64,000 nt of DNA from Novosphingobium sp. SG919 (lineage in GTDB: Bacteria; Pseudomonadota; Alphaproteobacteria; Sphingomonadales; Sphingomonadaceae): NCBI RefSeq assembly GCF_012932495.1, contig NZ_JABCNG010000002.1, positions 62,001 through 126,000 on the forward strand. The letters run 5' to 3'. Below are positions 28,281 to 37,842 of the stretch, in pieces. Position 1 is the first letter of the stretch, and every line of letters starts with the position of its first letter. Position numbers and translations under genes: made by a program. Below the pieces are notes generated by a model that searched no databases, was not told the DNA's origin, and saw only the letters and a list, made by a program, of their open reading frames with translations.

Positions 28281-29207
28281 TTATCCCTCCCGGCCGCGCA
28301 AGTGCCGCGTGATCTCGTCCAGGAAAAGTTGCGCGGGAGTGGCGCGCTCGGGCGCCTGGCGGGTGAGCAGGTACATCGGATAGGACGGGGCGATGTCTTC
28401 GGGCAGCAGCGGCCACAGCTCGCCCGCCTGCACCGCGGGCGCGGCGGCAAGCGTGGGCAGGAAGCCGATGCCGGTGCCCAGGCGGATCAGCCGCTGCGCT
28501 TCGTGCAGGTCTTCGGCCAGGCCCGTCGCCACCGTGCCCAGGCGATAGCGCTGGCGCAGGCGGGTGATCGTCTCCACTTCGTCATGGCCGGTCAGCACGA
28601 AGCCCTCGTCGCGCAGGCTGGCCATGGTGGCGATCCGCGTGCCGAACAGCGGGCTGCTACGCGCGCAATAGAGTTGCTGGGTTTCGGTGAACAATGGTTC
28701 GTAGGTCAGCCCCGCGCGCACGCCGCTGTCGGTGCCCACGCCCAGTTCGGCCTCGCCCCGCTCCAGCACGTCGAGCACTTCGCGCCAGGGGGAAACGCGG
28801 ATCTCGATGCGGATCGCGGGATGGCGCGCGTGGAGACTGGCAATCGCCGCGTCGAATTCATCCGATACGATCGACGACACCACCTGGATGCGGGCAAGCC
28901 CGCTCACTTGTTGCAGCGCCTGGGCGATCCGGTGCGGCGCGGCGCGCGCAGCCTCGGCCATGTCTTCGCACAGCAGGTAGAGCGCGCGCCCGGCCGCGGT
29001 CAGCTCCACGCCGCTCGCGCCGCGATGCAGCAGGCGCGTCCCGGCATGGTCTTCCAGGCGTTTGAGCGCCGCGCTGATCGTGGGTTGCTGCTTGTTGAGC
29101 CGCCGCGCGGCCGCGCCGATGCCGCCGGCCTTCACGATTTCGACAAAGAGACGCAGCAGGTTCCAATCCACCTGGGCGGCAAAGTTGGGATTGGGCAGAT
29201 CGGGCAT
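28281..29207 (-). CDS. LysR-family transcriptional regulator
   Basis: The 308-residue protein has an N-terminal winged helix (NLLRLFVEIVKAGGIGAAAR, then QPTISAALKRLEDHAGTRLL) and a LysR substrate-binding domain (about 95-300). It is convergent with RidA, separated by only nine bases, and lies downstream of the TonB receptor at 29289-31763 on the same strand. It could regulate either receptor operon. A palindrome at 23476-23492 upstream of the amine-oxidase operon is one candidate target. The co-inducer is unknown. Confidence 0.9.
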   Translation of the reverse strand: MPDLPNPNFAAQVDWNLLRLFVEIVKAGGIGAAARRLNKQQPTISAALKRLEDHAGTRLLHRGASGVELTAAGRALYLLCEDMAEAARAAPHRIAQALQQVSGLARIQVVSSIVSDEFDAAIASLHARHPAIRIEIRVSPWREVLDVLERGEAELGVGTDSGVRAGLTYEPLFTETQQLYCARSSPLFGTRIATMASLRDEGFVLTGHDEVETITRLRQRYRLGTVATGLAEDLHEAQRLIRLGTGIGFLPTLAAAPAVQAGELWPLLPEDIAPSYPMYLLTRQAPERATPAQLFLDEITRHLRGREG

Positions 29208-29244
29208 GCGCCCCAGCCTAGGTCATCGCCTCGCCTGCGACAAT

Positions 29245-29279
29245 GCGGCGGGGAAAGGGGGCTGCCCCTTCCCCGCCGC
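29245..29279 (-). terminator. Terminator hairpin after the TonB receptor gene
   Basis: A 15-bp stem with one bulged A (29245-29260 with 29265-29279, tetraloop GCTG) lies just past the stop codon of the receptor gene and before the LysR start. Confidence 0.6.
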
Positions 29280-29288
29280 GATGCCAGC

Positions 29289-31763
29289 TCAGAACGTATA
29301 GCGCGCCCGCACCCCGATGGTGCGGGGGCGTGCCCAGGAAATGCGGTCGCCGGGCTGGTAGACCTTGTAGTAGGTGGCCCGGGCGACATCGACATACTTT
29401 ACGCCGTTGACCAGGTTATTGCCGAACAGGCCCAGTTCGAGCCGGCCGATGTCATAGCTGATCGAGGCGCTGACATTGTGCTGTTCGGGTATGCGCGCAT
29501 AAGTGGCACTCAACCCATCGGTCACCAACTCGCCATTGGTGATCTTGGTCTTGTAGGGATTGAACGTGGTGAACTGGTCACCCTGGAACTGATAGCTGGC
29601 ACGCAAGTGGATCGACTGGTCGGTGCCGATCATGCGATCGTAGAACAGCGAGGCGGAAGCCGTCCATTGCGGGAAATAGGGCGTGCGGTTGCCGTCGAAA
29701 GCGCCCACCGTCGGGATGTTCCCGTTGGCGCGCGAGTCCGTGTACGAGGCAAAGCCCGAGAACGTCACTTCGGGGCTCAGCTTGACCGTGGTTTCCAGTT
29801 CCAGGCCCTTGGAGCGGATCTTGCCCTTGTTGTCGGTGAAGAAGTACGAGCAATCGAGCAGCAGGCGAGTCTGCACGTCGCTCCAGTCGATCCAGAACGC
29901 GCTGGCGTTGAATGTCACCTTGCCATCGGCCAGGCGCGCCTTTTCGCCCACGGTATAGTTCCACAGCTTGTCGGGCCCGAAGGTATTGGGCGCCGAGCTA
30001 TAGCCATAGGATGCCAGGTTGTTCTTGCAGGTGCCGGCAATGCCGGTGTCGCCGATCGGCACCGGCTGGTTCGCGCCGCCATAGCGGAAGCCCTTGGCCA
30101 CTTCGGCATAGACCATGAAATCCTGGCTGGCCTTGTACGACACATTGGCGCGCGGGTTCACGCCGTTGGACTTGAGCGTGGCGTTCTGTTCCAGCGGCAC
30201 ATGGTCGATCACGCCATAGACGCCGCTTTCGAACAGGTAATACTTTTCCTTGAAATTGAAGTACCGCAACCCGCCCGACAGATCGAGCTTGTCGGTCACA
30301 TGCCAGGTGGCATCGGCATAGGCGGCGAACTGGTGTTCGTCGGTATCCTGCAGGCCGGAAAAGATGTCGTTGGAATTGAACGCCTTGTCCACCGCCTTGG
30401 AATCATAGAGGCCATTGGCGGTCTGCGGGAACGGGCCATAGAAATAGTTCATGTAGGACAGCGTATCGAACCCGGCGACGGGAATGTCCTGAACCAGGTG
30501 GCGGACCTGCTTTTCATAGAACACGCCCGCGGTCCATTTCAGGGCGCCGGTGTTGTCGGAAGCCAGGCGCGCTTCGACCATCGTGTCCTTGATCTTCTGG
30601 TTGATCATGTACTGTTCGTAGGGGATCAACTTGCTGACCGCCGGATCGAAGCTGGTCGGCGCCTTGTAGAGCGGATAAGTGCTGCTGCTGACGGGCAGCG
30701 TGCCCCCGCTGTAATCCTGGAAGAAATAGCCGATCGTCGGCTCGGTGCTGGCCAGGTAGCCCACGTCGCGATCGGTATGCGCGCCGCTGACGATCAGGTG
30801 CACGCCGCCCAGGTCATAATCGGCAGAGGCCTGGTAAAGACGGAACTTGTCGCTCGTTCCTTCGGGGCCATTGGTGAACGTGGTGTAGTCGGCCAGCCCG
30901 CTCATGCCGGTGTTGAGGCCATTGGCCTTGCTGTGTTCATAGGTGAACGCAGCGTCGAACGTGAACGCGGTGCTGGGTGTCCAGCGCAGGGCGACGCGGG
31001 CCTGCTCGGTGGTGTTGCTGTTGCGGTTCTTGCCGGCATAGGCGCCGACATTGTCGATGAACCCGCCATCGCGGCCAACATAGACATTGGCGCGCACCGC
31101 CAGCTGGTCTTTCACCAGCGGCAGGTTGACCATGCCGCGGACGCTGGTGCTGGCCGCGCCATGCTCGGTGGTGGCGGCCGATCCTTCGATCGACCCGCTC
31201 ACTTCATCGGCACGCGGCTTGGCCGTGACGAAGCGCACCGTGCCGGCCATCGATCCGGCGCCATAGAGCGTGCCCTGCGGGCCGCGCAGCACTTCCACGC
31301 GTTCCAGGTCATAGACCTTGAGATCGGGGGTCTGGCCCTGCACCGAAATCGGCGTGTCATCGAGATAGACCGCCACCAGCGAACGGTCCGAGGTATCGGA
31401 CGTGCGGTAGCCGCCGGTGGAAAGCCCGCGCATGTTGAACTTGTTGAAACCCGGCGCGCTTTCGGTGATCGACAGCGAGGGCACGAAGCGCTGCAGGTCT
31501 GACAGGTTGCCCTGGCCCGACTTGGTGATCGTGTCGACGTTCACCACCGAAATGGCGATCGGTACCTTCTGCACCGATTCCGCGCCCGATCGGCTGGCGG
31601 TGACGACGATGTCCTCGACCTTGGCGCTGGGCGGGGCCGCCTGGTCTTCGGCCAAAGCAGGCGCGGCCACCACGACGGCGCAAGACAGGATGGCCGTGGT
31701 TGCCATGAGCCGGGCGGCCAGACGGGCGCACGGCATGGTGGAAAGGGATTCGCAGGTTTTCAT
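29289..31763 (-). CDS. TonB-dependent outer-membrane receptor
   Basis: The 824-residue protein starts at an ATG behind GAGGGG. It has a long signal peptide (LMATTAILSCAVVVAAPALA) and a TonB-box-like EDIVVTASR. The plug contains VAVYLDDTPISVQGQ and YDLERVEVLRGPQGTLYGAG, the pattern of the sphingomonad/Caulobacter receptor subfamily often linked to complex organic ligands. The barrel ends RARYTF. It is third in line after an esterase and a TPR-sulfotransferase on the same strand (138-bp gap), so it may share their regulation or have its own promoter. Confidence 0.93.
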   Translation of the reverse strand: MKTCESLSTMPCARLAARLMATTAILSCAVVVAAPALAEDQAAPPSAKVEDIVVTASRSGAESVQKVPIAISVVNVDTITKSGQGNLSDLQRFVPSLSITESAPGFNKFNMRGLSTGGYRTSDTSDRSLVAVYLDDTPISVQGQTPDLKVYDLERVEVLRGPQGTLYGAGSMAGTVRFVTAKPRADEVSGSIEGSAATTEHGAASTSVRGMVNLPLVKDQLAVRANVYVGRDGGFIDNVGAYAGKNRNSNTTEQARVALRWTPSTAFTFDAAFTYEHSKANGLNTGMSGLADYTTFTNGPEGTSDKFRLYQASADYDLGGVHLIVSGAHTDRDVGYLASTEPTIGYFFQDYSGGTLPVSSSTYPLYKAPTSFDPAVSKLIPYEQYMINQKIKDTMVEARLASDNTGALKWTAGVFYEKQVRHLVQDIPVAGFDTLSYMNYFYGPFPQTANGLYDSKAVDKAFNSNDIFSGLQDTDEHQFAAYADATWHVTDKLDLSGGLRYFNFKEKYYLFESGVYGVIDHVPLEQNATLKSNGVNPRANVSYKASQDFMVYAEVAKGFRYGGANQPVPIGDTGIAGTCKNNLASYGYSSAPNTFGPDKLWNYTVGEKARLADGKVTFNASAFWIDWSDVQTRLLLDCSYFFTDNKGKIRSKGLELETTVKLSPEVTFSGFASYTDSRANGNIPTVGAFDGNRTPYFPQWTASASLFYDRMIGTDQSIHLRASYQFQGDQFTTFNPYKTKITNGELVTDGLSATYARIPEQHNVSASISYDIGRLELGLFGNNLVNGVKYVDVARATYYKVYQPGDRISWARPRTIGVRARYTF

Positions 31764-31901
31764 TATACCCCTCGCTTGTTCTGATTTGACTCCCCGTGCG
31801 GGTGCCCTCCACCCGCTCGGCCACCTGGGCCGGCGCCCGTTTTCGCGCCCCGCCAGCTTCGCACCATGCTGGCGTGCAACAACTGTGTTAATCGCATGCG
31901 C

Positions 31902-33785
31902 TCATCGGATTTTGTCATCCCCTGTCACAAGGGCCTGCTCCAAGGCGCCGAGCCAGGGGGCACAGGCCTGCCAGCGGGCCAGGCCAGCGCGGTGCAGCGG
32001 TTGGCGCACCTGTTGCGCGCTGATCGTGCGCACCGCCCTGCGGTTTTCAAAAAAGCGCAGTGTTTCCGGGCTATAGGGCAGGTCGCAATGATCCAGCAAG
32101 CGGCGCACCTGGCCTTCCAGATCGTCAACGATCGCCTCATACGAAACCTGCATCATCGCCTGCGCCATCACCTTGTGCCCATGCGCGGCCAAGGCCGTCG
32201 CACTGCGGCAATAGCGGCCAAGCGTGACAAGATCATAGCTGTACCCCTGCCCGGCGGCGAAATCCTGGGTGTAAAGTGAAAAACCGCACGCCATGGGATC
32301 GCGCGTGACGTGGATGATGCGGGCATTGGGCAGTGCCAGGCGGATAAGCGGCAGGTTGAACAGGTTGCCCGGCGCCTTGTCCACGAACAGGGGCCGCCCG
32401 CTTTGCCGCAGGCACGCCACGCGCGCCAGATAGCTTTCGCCCAGCTCGCGCGCTTCTTGCGCGGTGATCGCCGCCAGCACGGACACGCGATCGTGCGCGC
32501 GACCCTGCTGGATCAGGCGGCGGGTCAGCTGCCGGGCCAGCACGGTAAAGTCCGACAGTTCGGACAGGCCCTCCACCGCCGGATGGCTGGCCAGGATTTG
32601 CTCCACCAGGGTGGAGCCACTGCGCGGCAGGCCGACGATGAAGACCGGGCCCCGGCGCGGATCGCCCCAATCGGCGCGCCGGGCCAGGAAATCGGGCGTC
32701 AGCGTGGCGATCGTGCCAGCCACGAACGCCACGTGCGCGGCAATGTCGAACGGCACCTGGGCACGGCGCAAGGCATTGGCGCGATGGAAATGGTCCATCG
32801 CGCGGGCGGGCTCTGCCGCATCGAGCGCGGCACGGCCCAGCGCGAAATGCAGGTGTGCGGCCTGGCCCGGTGGCAAGGCCGCATCGGCCAAGGCCCGTTC
32901 CATCGCGGCGCGGTCTGCCAGGGAAAATCGGAAGGTCTTGAGATTGGCAAGGTTCCACCAAGGCTCGGCCTGGTGCGGCGCGTGTTCGAGGGCCTGGCGA
33001 TAGGCCGCCACGGCCCCGGCCACGTCGCCCGCCGCCGCCAGGGCGTGCCCACGCACTTGCCACAGGGCGGCCTGCCCCGGTGCCAGAACCAGCGCCGCAT
33101 CGAGCGCGGCCAGCGCCTGGTCCACGGCGCCGGCATGGAGATGCGCGGCTGCAGCCAGCCCATGGAGCGCCGGGTTGGCGGGACGGCGCGCGGCCAGCGG
33201 ACTGGCCAGCGCGAGCGCCTCGGGCCCGCGTTGCTGGCGCTCGTAAAGCATGGCCAGATCGAGTGCGGCGGCATCATAGGCCGGTGCTAGCGCCAGCGCG
33301 GCGCGCAGCCATTCCTCTGCCGCATCGTCGTTGCCCTGCGCGACGGCGGCATCGGCAAGCAGGTGCAGCCAGCATGGATCGCGACGATCCACCCCCGGCA
33401 GGGCAGCCCCCTGGGCCACGATGGCGGCCCGTGCCCGGTCCAGCGCCGGCGCCATGGGTTGGCCCAACACGCGCAGTTGCCCGGCCAGCGCATGCGCGGC
33501 GATCGCCGATTGCGGATTGAGCCGGTGCGCGGTTTCCAATGCGGCCAGCGCCGCTTGCTCTTGCCCGAGCATGGCATGGGCGGCGCCGCGTTCGTAATGG
33601 ACACCCCAGGCACGGGTTTGCGGCAGCATTGCCAGCAGGCGCAGTGCGCCATCGGCATCCCCGCAGCGGCGCGTCGCGGCTGCCGCGACAAAGCGCGCTT
33701 CCAGCCCCGGCCCGGCGCGCAGGGCCAAGTCGCGGGCCTGCGCCGGATCGTGGGATAACAGGGCCTTGGCGCGGTCGAGCGTCAC
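31902..33785 (-). CDS. TPR-repeat sulfotransferase-family protein
   Basis: A GTG start at 33785, ten bases past the esterase stop, gives 627 residues; longer in-frame starts would overlap the esterase extensively. Residues about 10-330 are tetratricopeptide-like repeats (for example GDVAGAVAAYRQALEHAPHQ). Residues about 370-620 are a sulfotransferase domain with the 5'-phosphosulfate loop FIVGLPRSGSTLVEQILASH and the 3'-phosphate region IIHVTRDPMACGFSLY. No signal peptide is visible. Such fusions are frequent beside TonB receptors in sphingomonads and Caulobacter, but their acceptor is not established. Sulfation of a protein, lipid or imported compound is possible. Confidence 0.88.
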   Translation of the reverse strand: MTLDRAKALLSHDPAQARDLALRAGPGLEARFVAAAATRRCGDADGALRLLAMLPQTRAWGVHYERGAAHAMLGQEQAALAALETAHRLNPQSAIAAHALAGQLRVLGQPMAPALDRARAAIVAQGAALPGVDRRDPCWLHLLADAAVAQGNDDAAEEWLRAALALAPAYDAAALDLAMLYERQQRGPEALALASPLAARRPANPALHGLAAAAHLHAGAVDQALAALDAALVLAPGQAALWQVRGHALAAAGDVAGAVAAYRQALEHAPHQAEPWWNLANLKTFRFSLADRAAMERALADAALPPGQAAHLHFALGRAALDAAEPARAMDHFHRANALRRAQVPFDIAAHVAFVAGTIATLTPDFLARRADWGDPRRGPVFIVGLPRSGSTLVEQILASHPAVEGLSELSDFTVLARQLTRRLIQQGRAHDRVSVLAAITAQEARELGESYLARVACLRQSGRPLFVDKAPGNLFNLPLIRLALPNARIIHVTRDPMACGFSLYTQDFAAGQGYSYDLVTLGRYCRSATALAAHGHKVMAQAMMQVSYEAIVDDLEGQVRRLLDHCDLPYSPETLRFFENRRAVRTISAQQVRQPLHRAGLARWQACAPWLGALEQALVTGDDKIR

Positions 33786-33795
33786 GTGCAGCCGA

Positions 33796-35151
33796 TCAGG
33801 GCGCTGGTGCCATGTGCCGCAACAGCAATCCGTTCTGGTGGTTGCGCACAAAGCCCTTCCAGGTGGGATTGGTGCCGCCGGCGCTGATCGCGGCATAGGG
33901 CGTTTCGGCGCCGATCCAGCCTGCCCCGTCAGACCGTTCCTGCGGCACATCGAGATAGGCCTGCATCGCGGCCTGGTGCTTGAGATGCACCGCCAAAAAC
34001 GCGGTGATGAAATGCAGGCTGATGCCGTTGAGGCGCGCCTTGCGCCATACCGGATCCTCGAACCAGTCCATGTCCCACAACGCTTGCCGCATCTGCACCG
34101 GGGCGGGATCGGTGCCCAGTGCATGGCCGGCACCCTGGAACGCCAGGAGCGTGCGATCCGCCCCGGTTGCGCCGGCAAAGATGGTGGCGGGGCCGGGATC
34201 ATAGCCCACGGTGCGATCGGCGGTTCCTGCCAGGACCAGCAGCGGGGCGTGAAGCTGGGCCAGCCCGGCGCCCCAGGCCGATTGCGCGCCGCCTCCGGCT
34301 GGCGAAATGGCCACGACGGCGGCGATGCCGGGCACGCGCAAATCCCCCGCGCGCGGCCCGTCGCCGGTATAGTCGGCGCGCAGTGCCGCCGGCAGGCGCG
34401 CCGCCCATGGGCCGGCCGGATCGAGCCGCGCCCCGGCCGCCGTGAGCACGCCATAGCCGCCAAAGGAATAGCCGATCAGCGCCACCTGGTCGGTGGCGGC
34501 CAACGATCCCAACAGCCCGGCGCGCAGGCGTTGCAGCGTGAGCACCACATCCAATGGGCGGCGCAACATCATGGGAATGGCGCCGCTGGCCTGGGTGATC
34601 GGCCCATCGTGGTGGGCGATGGCCACCACGACATAGCCCTTGCTGGCGAGGTTCTCACCCAGCCAGCGCAGCATCACCGGATCGTTGTCGAACCCGTGCG
34701 AGAGCACCACCAGCGGAAAGCCCTGGCCGGCCGGTGGTGCATCGGCCACGGCACGCCCGGCGATGGTGAAATGCACCGGCGGCAGGGGTGGTTCTGCGGT
34801 CAGGCTGGCGGCGTAGGTCACCGTGCGCGCGTGGGCCTTGGCCCGGGCGGGGTACCAGATGCGCAAGGGCAAGGTGCGCGTGCCCGGCACCGCCTTGCCC
34901 GCCGCGACAGCGGCCGTGGCATCGAGTTGCCCCGTCGCCACGATCGTGCGTGTCATCGTCCCCGGCACATAGGCACCGGGCGCGGCCAGTTCCGGCAGTC
35001 CGGGCTCGCTTTGCCCCGGCGCGACCTGCGCCACTGCCGGCACGGGCGCTGCGCCCATGGCACCCGCCAGGGCCAAGGCCAGCGCCATCGCGCCGCGCCC
35101 GAACCCCGCCATGCCCCGATCGATGGGGCCCCGCTGCCTTGCCTGCGTCAT
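33796..35151 (-). CDS. Secreted alpha/beta hydrolase (PAF-acetylhydrolase/dienelactone-hydrolase-like)
   Basis: The ATG at 35151 has an excellent GAGGAGGATC ribosome site and gives 451 residues with a signal peptide (ALALALAGAMGAAPVPAVAQ). The hydrolase core shows FPLVVLSHGFDND (oxyanion region), the nucleophile elbow VALIGYSFGGYGV, an Asp in LVLAGTADRTVGYD, and a His in FQGAGHALGTD. It is first in the strand order esterase, sulfotransferase, TonB receptor, and is divergent from the PQQ glucose dehydrogenase gene. It probably hydrolyses an ester in the periplasm, perhaps of the ligand taken up by the receptor. Substrate unknown. Confidence 0.85.
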   Translation of the reverse strand: MTQARQRGPIDRGMAGFGRGAMALALALAGAMGAAPVPAVAQVAPGQSEPGLPELAAPGAYVPGTMTRTIVATGQLDATAAVAAGKAVPGTRTLPLRIWYPARAKAHARTVTYAASLTAEPPLPPVHFTIAGRAVADAPPAGQGFPLVVLSHGFDNDPVMLRWLGENLASKGYVVVAIAHHDGPITQASGAIPMMLRRPLDVVLTLQRLRAGLLGSLAATDQVALIGYSFGGYGVLTAAGARLDPAGPWAARLPAALRADYTGDGPRAGDLRVPGIAAVVAISPAGGGAQSAWGAGLAQLHAPLLVLAGTADRTVGYDPGPATIFAGATGADRTLLAFQGAGHALGTDPAPVQMRQALWDMDWFEDPVWRKARLNGISLHFITAFLAVHLKHQAAMQAYLDVPQERSDGAGWIGAETPYAAISAGGTNPTWKGFVRNHQNGLLLRHMAPAP

Positions 35152-35392
35152 GATCCTCCTCGCGCGTGCCGGTTCGCTTGCCACGGCAATGCTATGGCCT
35201 GGGCGCGCCCGTGCCCTATCTCGTAAAGGCATCTGCCATTGCTTTCGTGTCAACGCGCGTGGCTGGCAAGCCCGATGGCGGCAAGAAGGGCGCAAACACA
35301 ATCGCAAGCCTGGCGCGGAACGCTGCGCCGCACAATTCGTTGCCCACCCGAAAGGCGCGACAAGCATCGGCGCTAACAGGGAAAATTCGGCA
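35152..35392. promoter_or_regulatory. Divergent promoter region (esterase operon and glucose dehydrogenase)
   Basis: This 241-bp gap between divergent genes must hold both promoters. I found no clear palindrome or gene in it. Open frames here are out-of-frame or N-terminal extensions without motifs. Confidence 0.4.
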
Positions 35393-37783
35393 ATGCGCAA
35401 GACCACCAAAGCCCTGGCGATCATGGCCATCGTGCTTGGCCTATGCGGCCTGATCCTGCTGGGCGGCGGCATCTGGCTGGCCAGCGAGGGGGGCAGCTGG
35501 TTCCATGGCATGGCGGGCGTGGCGCTGCTCGCTTGCGCCGTGCTGCTGTGGCAGCGGCGCGTTGCCGCCCTGCATCTCTACGCCGTGCTGGTCCTCGCCA
35601 CGCTCGCCTGGGCCCTGGCCGAAGTGGGCCTTGATTGGTGGGGGCTGGTCCCGCGCGGGGACGTGATCTTCATCCTCGGCGGCATCCTGCTGCTGCCCTT
35701 CGTCACCCGGCGCCTGGCATCGGCCCGGCCCGGCTGGTGGCGCAACGCCGGTCCCCTGGCGCTCAGCCTGGCGCTGGCCGCCCTCGTCGGCCTGGCCAGC
35801 ATGGCGCGCAGCCCGCACGAATGGGATGGCCAGCTCCCCGGCGCGCGCGGGCCGGCGCCGGCACTGGCGGCCGGCACCGATGCGGGCGATTGGCTGGCCT
35901 ATGGCCACACCTGGGCCGGCACCAAATGGTCCCCCCTCACCCAGATCACCCCCGCCAACGTCACCGGTCTCAAGCAGGCCTGGCGCGTGGACACGGGCGA
36001 CACCCGCCGGGAGGGCGATCCGGAAGAAATCACCTATGAACTCACCCCGATCAAGGTGGGCGACACGCTCTATGCCTGCACGCCGCACAACATGGTCCTG
36101 GCGCTCGACGCGGAAACCGGGGCAACCCGCTGGAAATTCGATCCGCACCTGCAAGTGCCGGCCAATGTCCAGCACCTGACCTGCCGCGGTGTTTCCTATC
36201 ACGATGCCAACTGGCCCGGCGCCGCGCACAGCGCCGACGGATCGTGCCCGCAACGGATCATCATGGCGACGGCCGATGCGCGCCTGATCGCGCTTGACGC
36301 GCACACCGGGCGGCTGTGCACCGGTTTTGGCCAGGGCGGCGCCGTCAATCTGGCCGTCACCGGGCCGGGCCTCAAGCCCGGCTGGTTCCAGTTCACGTCG
36401 GCGCCCTTGGTCACCCGTGGCCTCGTCGTGGTGGGTGGCGCGATCTATGACAACGCCTCGGTCCACATGCCCTCGGGCGCGATCCAGGCTTTCGACGTTG
36501 CGAGCGGCAAGCCCGCGTGGGCATTCGATCCAGGCCGGCCGGAAGACACGGCGCCGCTTGGCCCCAACCATCCGCCCGTGCCCTCCACGCCCAACAGCTG
36601 GAGCACGGCGGCGGCAGACGAAGACCTTGGCCTGCTCTATCTGCCGATGGGCATGGGCGCGGTGGACCAGTGGGGTGGCAAGCGCCCGCCCGAAACCGAA
36701 CGCTTCGCCACATCGATCCTGGCGCTCGACATCAAGACCGGCCACCCGCGCTGGGTGTTCCAGACCGTGCACCACGATCTGTGGGACATGGACGTGCCCG
36801 CCCAGCCCGCGCTGGTAGACCTGACCATTCCCGGCAAGGGCCGCGTGCCCGCGCTGGTGCAATCGACCAAGACCGGCAATATCTTCGTGCTCGATCGCCG
36901 CACTGGCCAACCCATCCAGCCGGTGCGCGAGATGCGCGTGCCGGGCGGCGCGGCGCCGGGCGATTTCACCGCGCCCACCCAGCCGGTCTCGGCCATTTCG
37001 CTGATGCCGCCGCGCATCCGCGAGGCGGACATGTGGGGCGCCACCCTGTTCGACCAGATGGCCTGTCGCATCGCCTTCCGCCGCTATCGCCACGAAGGGC
37101 CGTTTACCCCGCCCTCCACGCGCGGCACGCTGGTGTTCCCCGGCAATTTCGGGGTGATGGACTGGGGCGGCCTGGCAATCGACCCGGTGCGCCAGGTGGC
37201 CTTTGCCCATCCCAACTACATGGCCTTCGTCGATCGCCTGATCCCGCAGGGGCCCGGTGCCACCAACGGCGGCAAGGGCGGCCCGTCGGGCGCATCGGAT
37301 CGCGGCGGTTCGGCCGAACATGGCTATAGCCCCAACGCCGGCGCGCCGTTTGCCGTGTCGATGGGGCCGTTCCTGTCGCGCCTGGGCCTGCCCTGCCAAT
37401 CGCCGCCCTGGGGCTATGTCGCGGGGATCGATCTGGTCAGCGGCAAGGTGGCGTGGCGCCATGCCAACGGCACCATCCGCGATGAAACCCCGCTGCCGAT
37501 CCCGCTCAAGCTGGGCGTGCCCTCGCTCGGCGGGCCGATGATGACCGGCAGCGGCCTCTCGTTCATGGCCGCCTCGCTCGATTATTACTTGCGCGCCTAT
37601 GATACCACCACCGGCCGCGTGCTGTGGCGCGCCCGGCTGCCCGCCGGCGCGCAGGCCACGCCGATGACCTATCGTTCGCCGGCCAGCGGGCGGCAGTTCG
37701 TGGTGGTGGTCGCCGGCGGCCATGGCTCGCTGGGGACGAAGCTGGGGGATTCGATCATCGCCTATGCCCTGCCCAAATCGTAA
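35393..37783 (+). CDS. gcd: PQQ-dependent membrane-bound glucose dehydrogenase
   Basis: The ATG at 35393 gives 796 residues, the same length as Escherichia coli Gcd. Five N-terminal membrane helices (about 1-140) anchor the protein and bind quinone. The periplasmic PQQ beta-propeller begins at WLAYGHTWAGTKWSPLTQIT. TVHHDLWDMDVPAQP contains the catalytic Asp (Asp466 in E. coli), and VQSTKTGNIFVLDRRTG contains the PQQ-contacting Lys. It oxidises glucose and other aldoses to lactones in the periplasm and passes electrons to ubiquinone. No PQQ biosynthesis genes are in the window. It would draw on glucose set free by the extracellular glycosidases encoded in the first 10 kb. Confidence 0.95.
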   Translation: MRKTTKALAIMAIVLGLCGLILLGGGIWLASEGGSWFHGMAGVALLACAVLLWQRRVAALHLYAVLVLATLAWALAEVGLDWWGLVPRGDVIFILGGILLLPFVTRRLASARPGWWRNAGPLALSLALAALVGLASMARSPHEWDGQLPGARGPAPALAAGTDAGDWLAYGHTWAGTKWSPLTQITPANVTGLKQAWRVDTGDTRREGDPEEITYELTPIKVGDTLYACTPHNMVLALDAETGATRWKFDPHLQVPANVQHLTCRGVSYHDANWPGAAHSADGSCPQRIIMATADARLIALDAHTGRLCTGFGQGGAVNLAVTGPGLKPGWFQFTSAPLVTRGLVVVGGAIYDNASVHMPSGAIQAFDVASGKPAWAFDPGRPEDTAPLGPNHPPVPSTPNSWSTAAADEDLGLLYLPMGMGAVDQWGGKRPPETERFATSILALDIKTGHPRWVFQTVHHDLWDMDVPAQPALVDLTIPGKGRVPALVQSTKTGNIFVLDRRTGQPIQPVREMRVPGGAAPGDFTAPTQPVSAISLMPPRIREADMWGATLFDQMACRIAFRRYRHEGPFTPPSTRGTLVFPGNFGVMDWGGLAIDPVRQVAFAHPNYMAFVDRLIPQGPGATNGGKGGPSGASDRGGSAEHGYSPNAGAPFAVSMGPFLSRLGLPCQSPPWGYVAGIDLVSGKVAWRHANGTIRDETPLPIPLKLGVPSLGGPMMTGSGLSFMAASLDYYLRAYDTTTGRVLWRARLPAGAQATPMTYRSPASGRQFVVVVAGGHGSLGTKLGDSIIAYALPKS

Positions 37784-37842
37784 GGCGCGTATCGAAAGGT
37801 CAGCTTGCGGGGGTTGGCGCCGATCGTGCTTTGCTGCGCCCT

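Noticed and set aside
28302..31502. Long plus-strand open frame (over 1000 codons) opposite LysR and the TonB receptor
   Set aside because: Spans two unrelated real genes and a terminator; no motif or plausible ribosome site.
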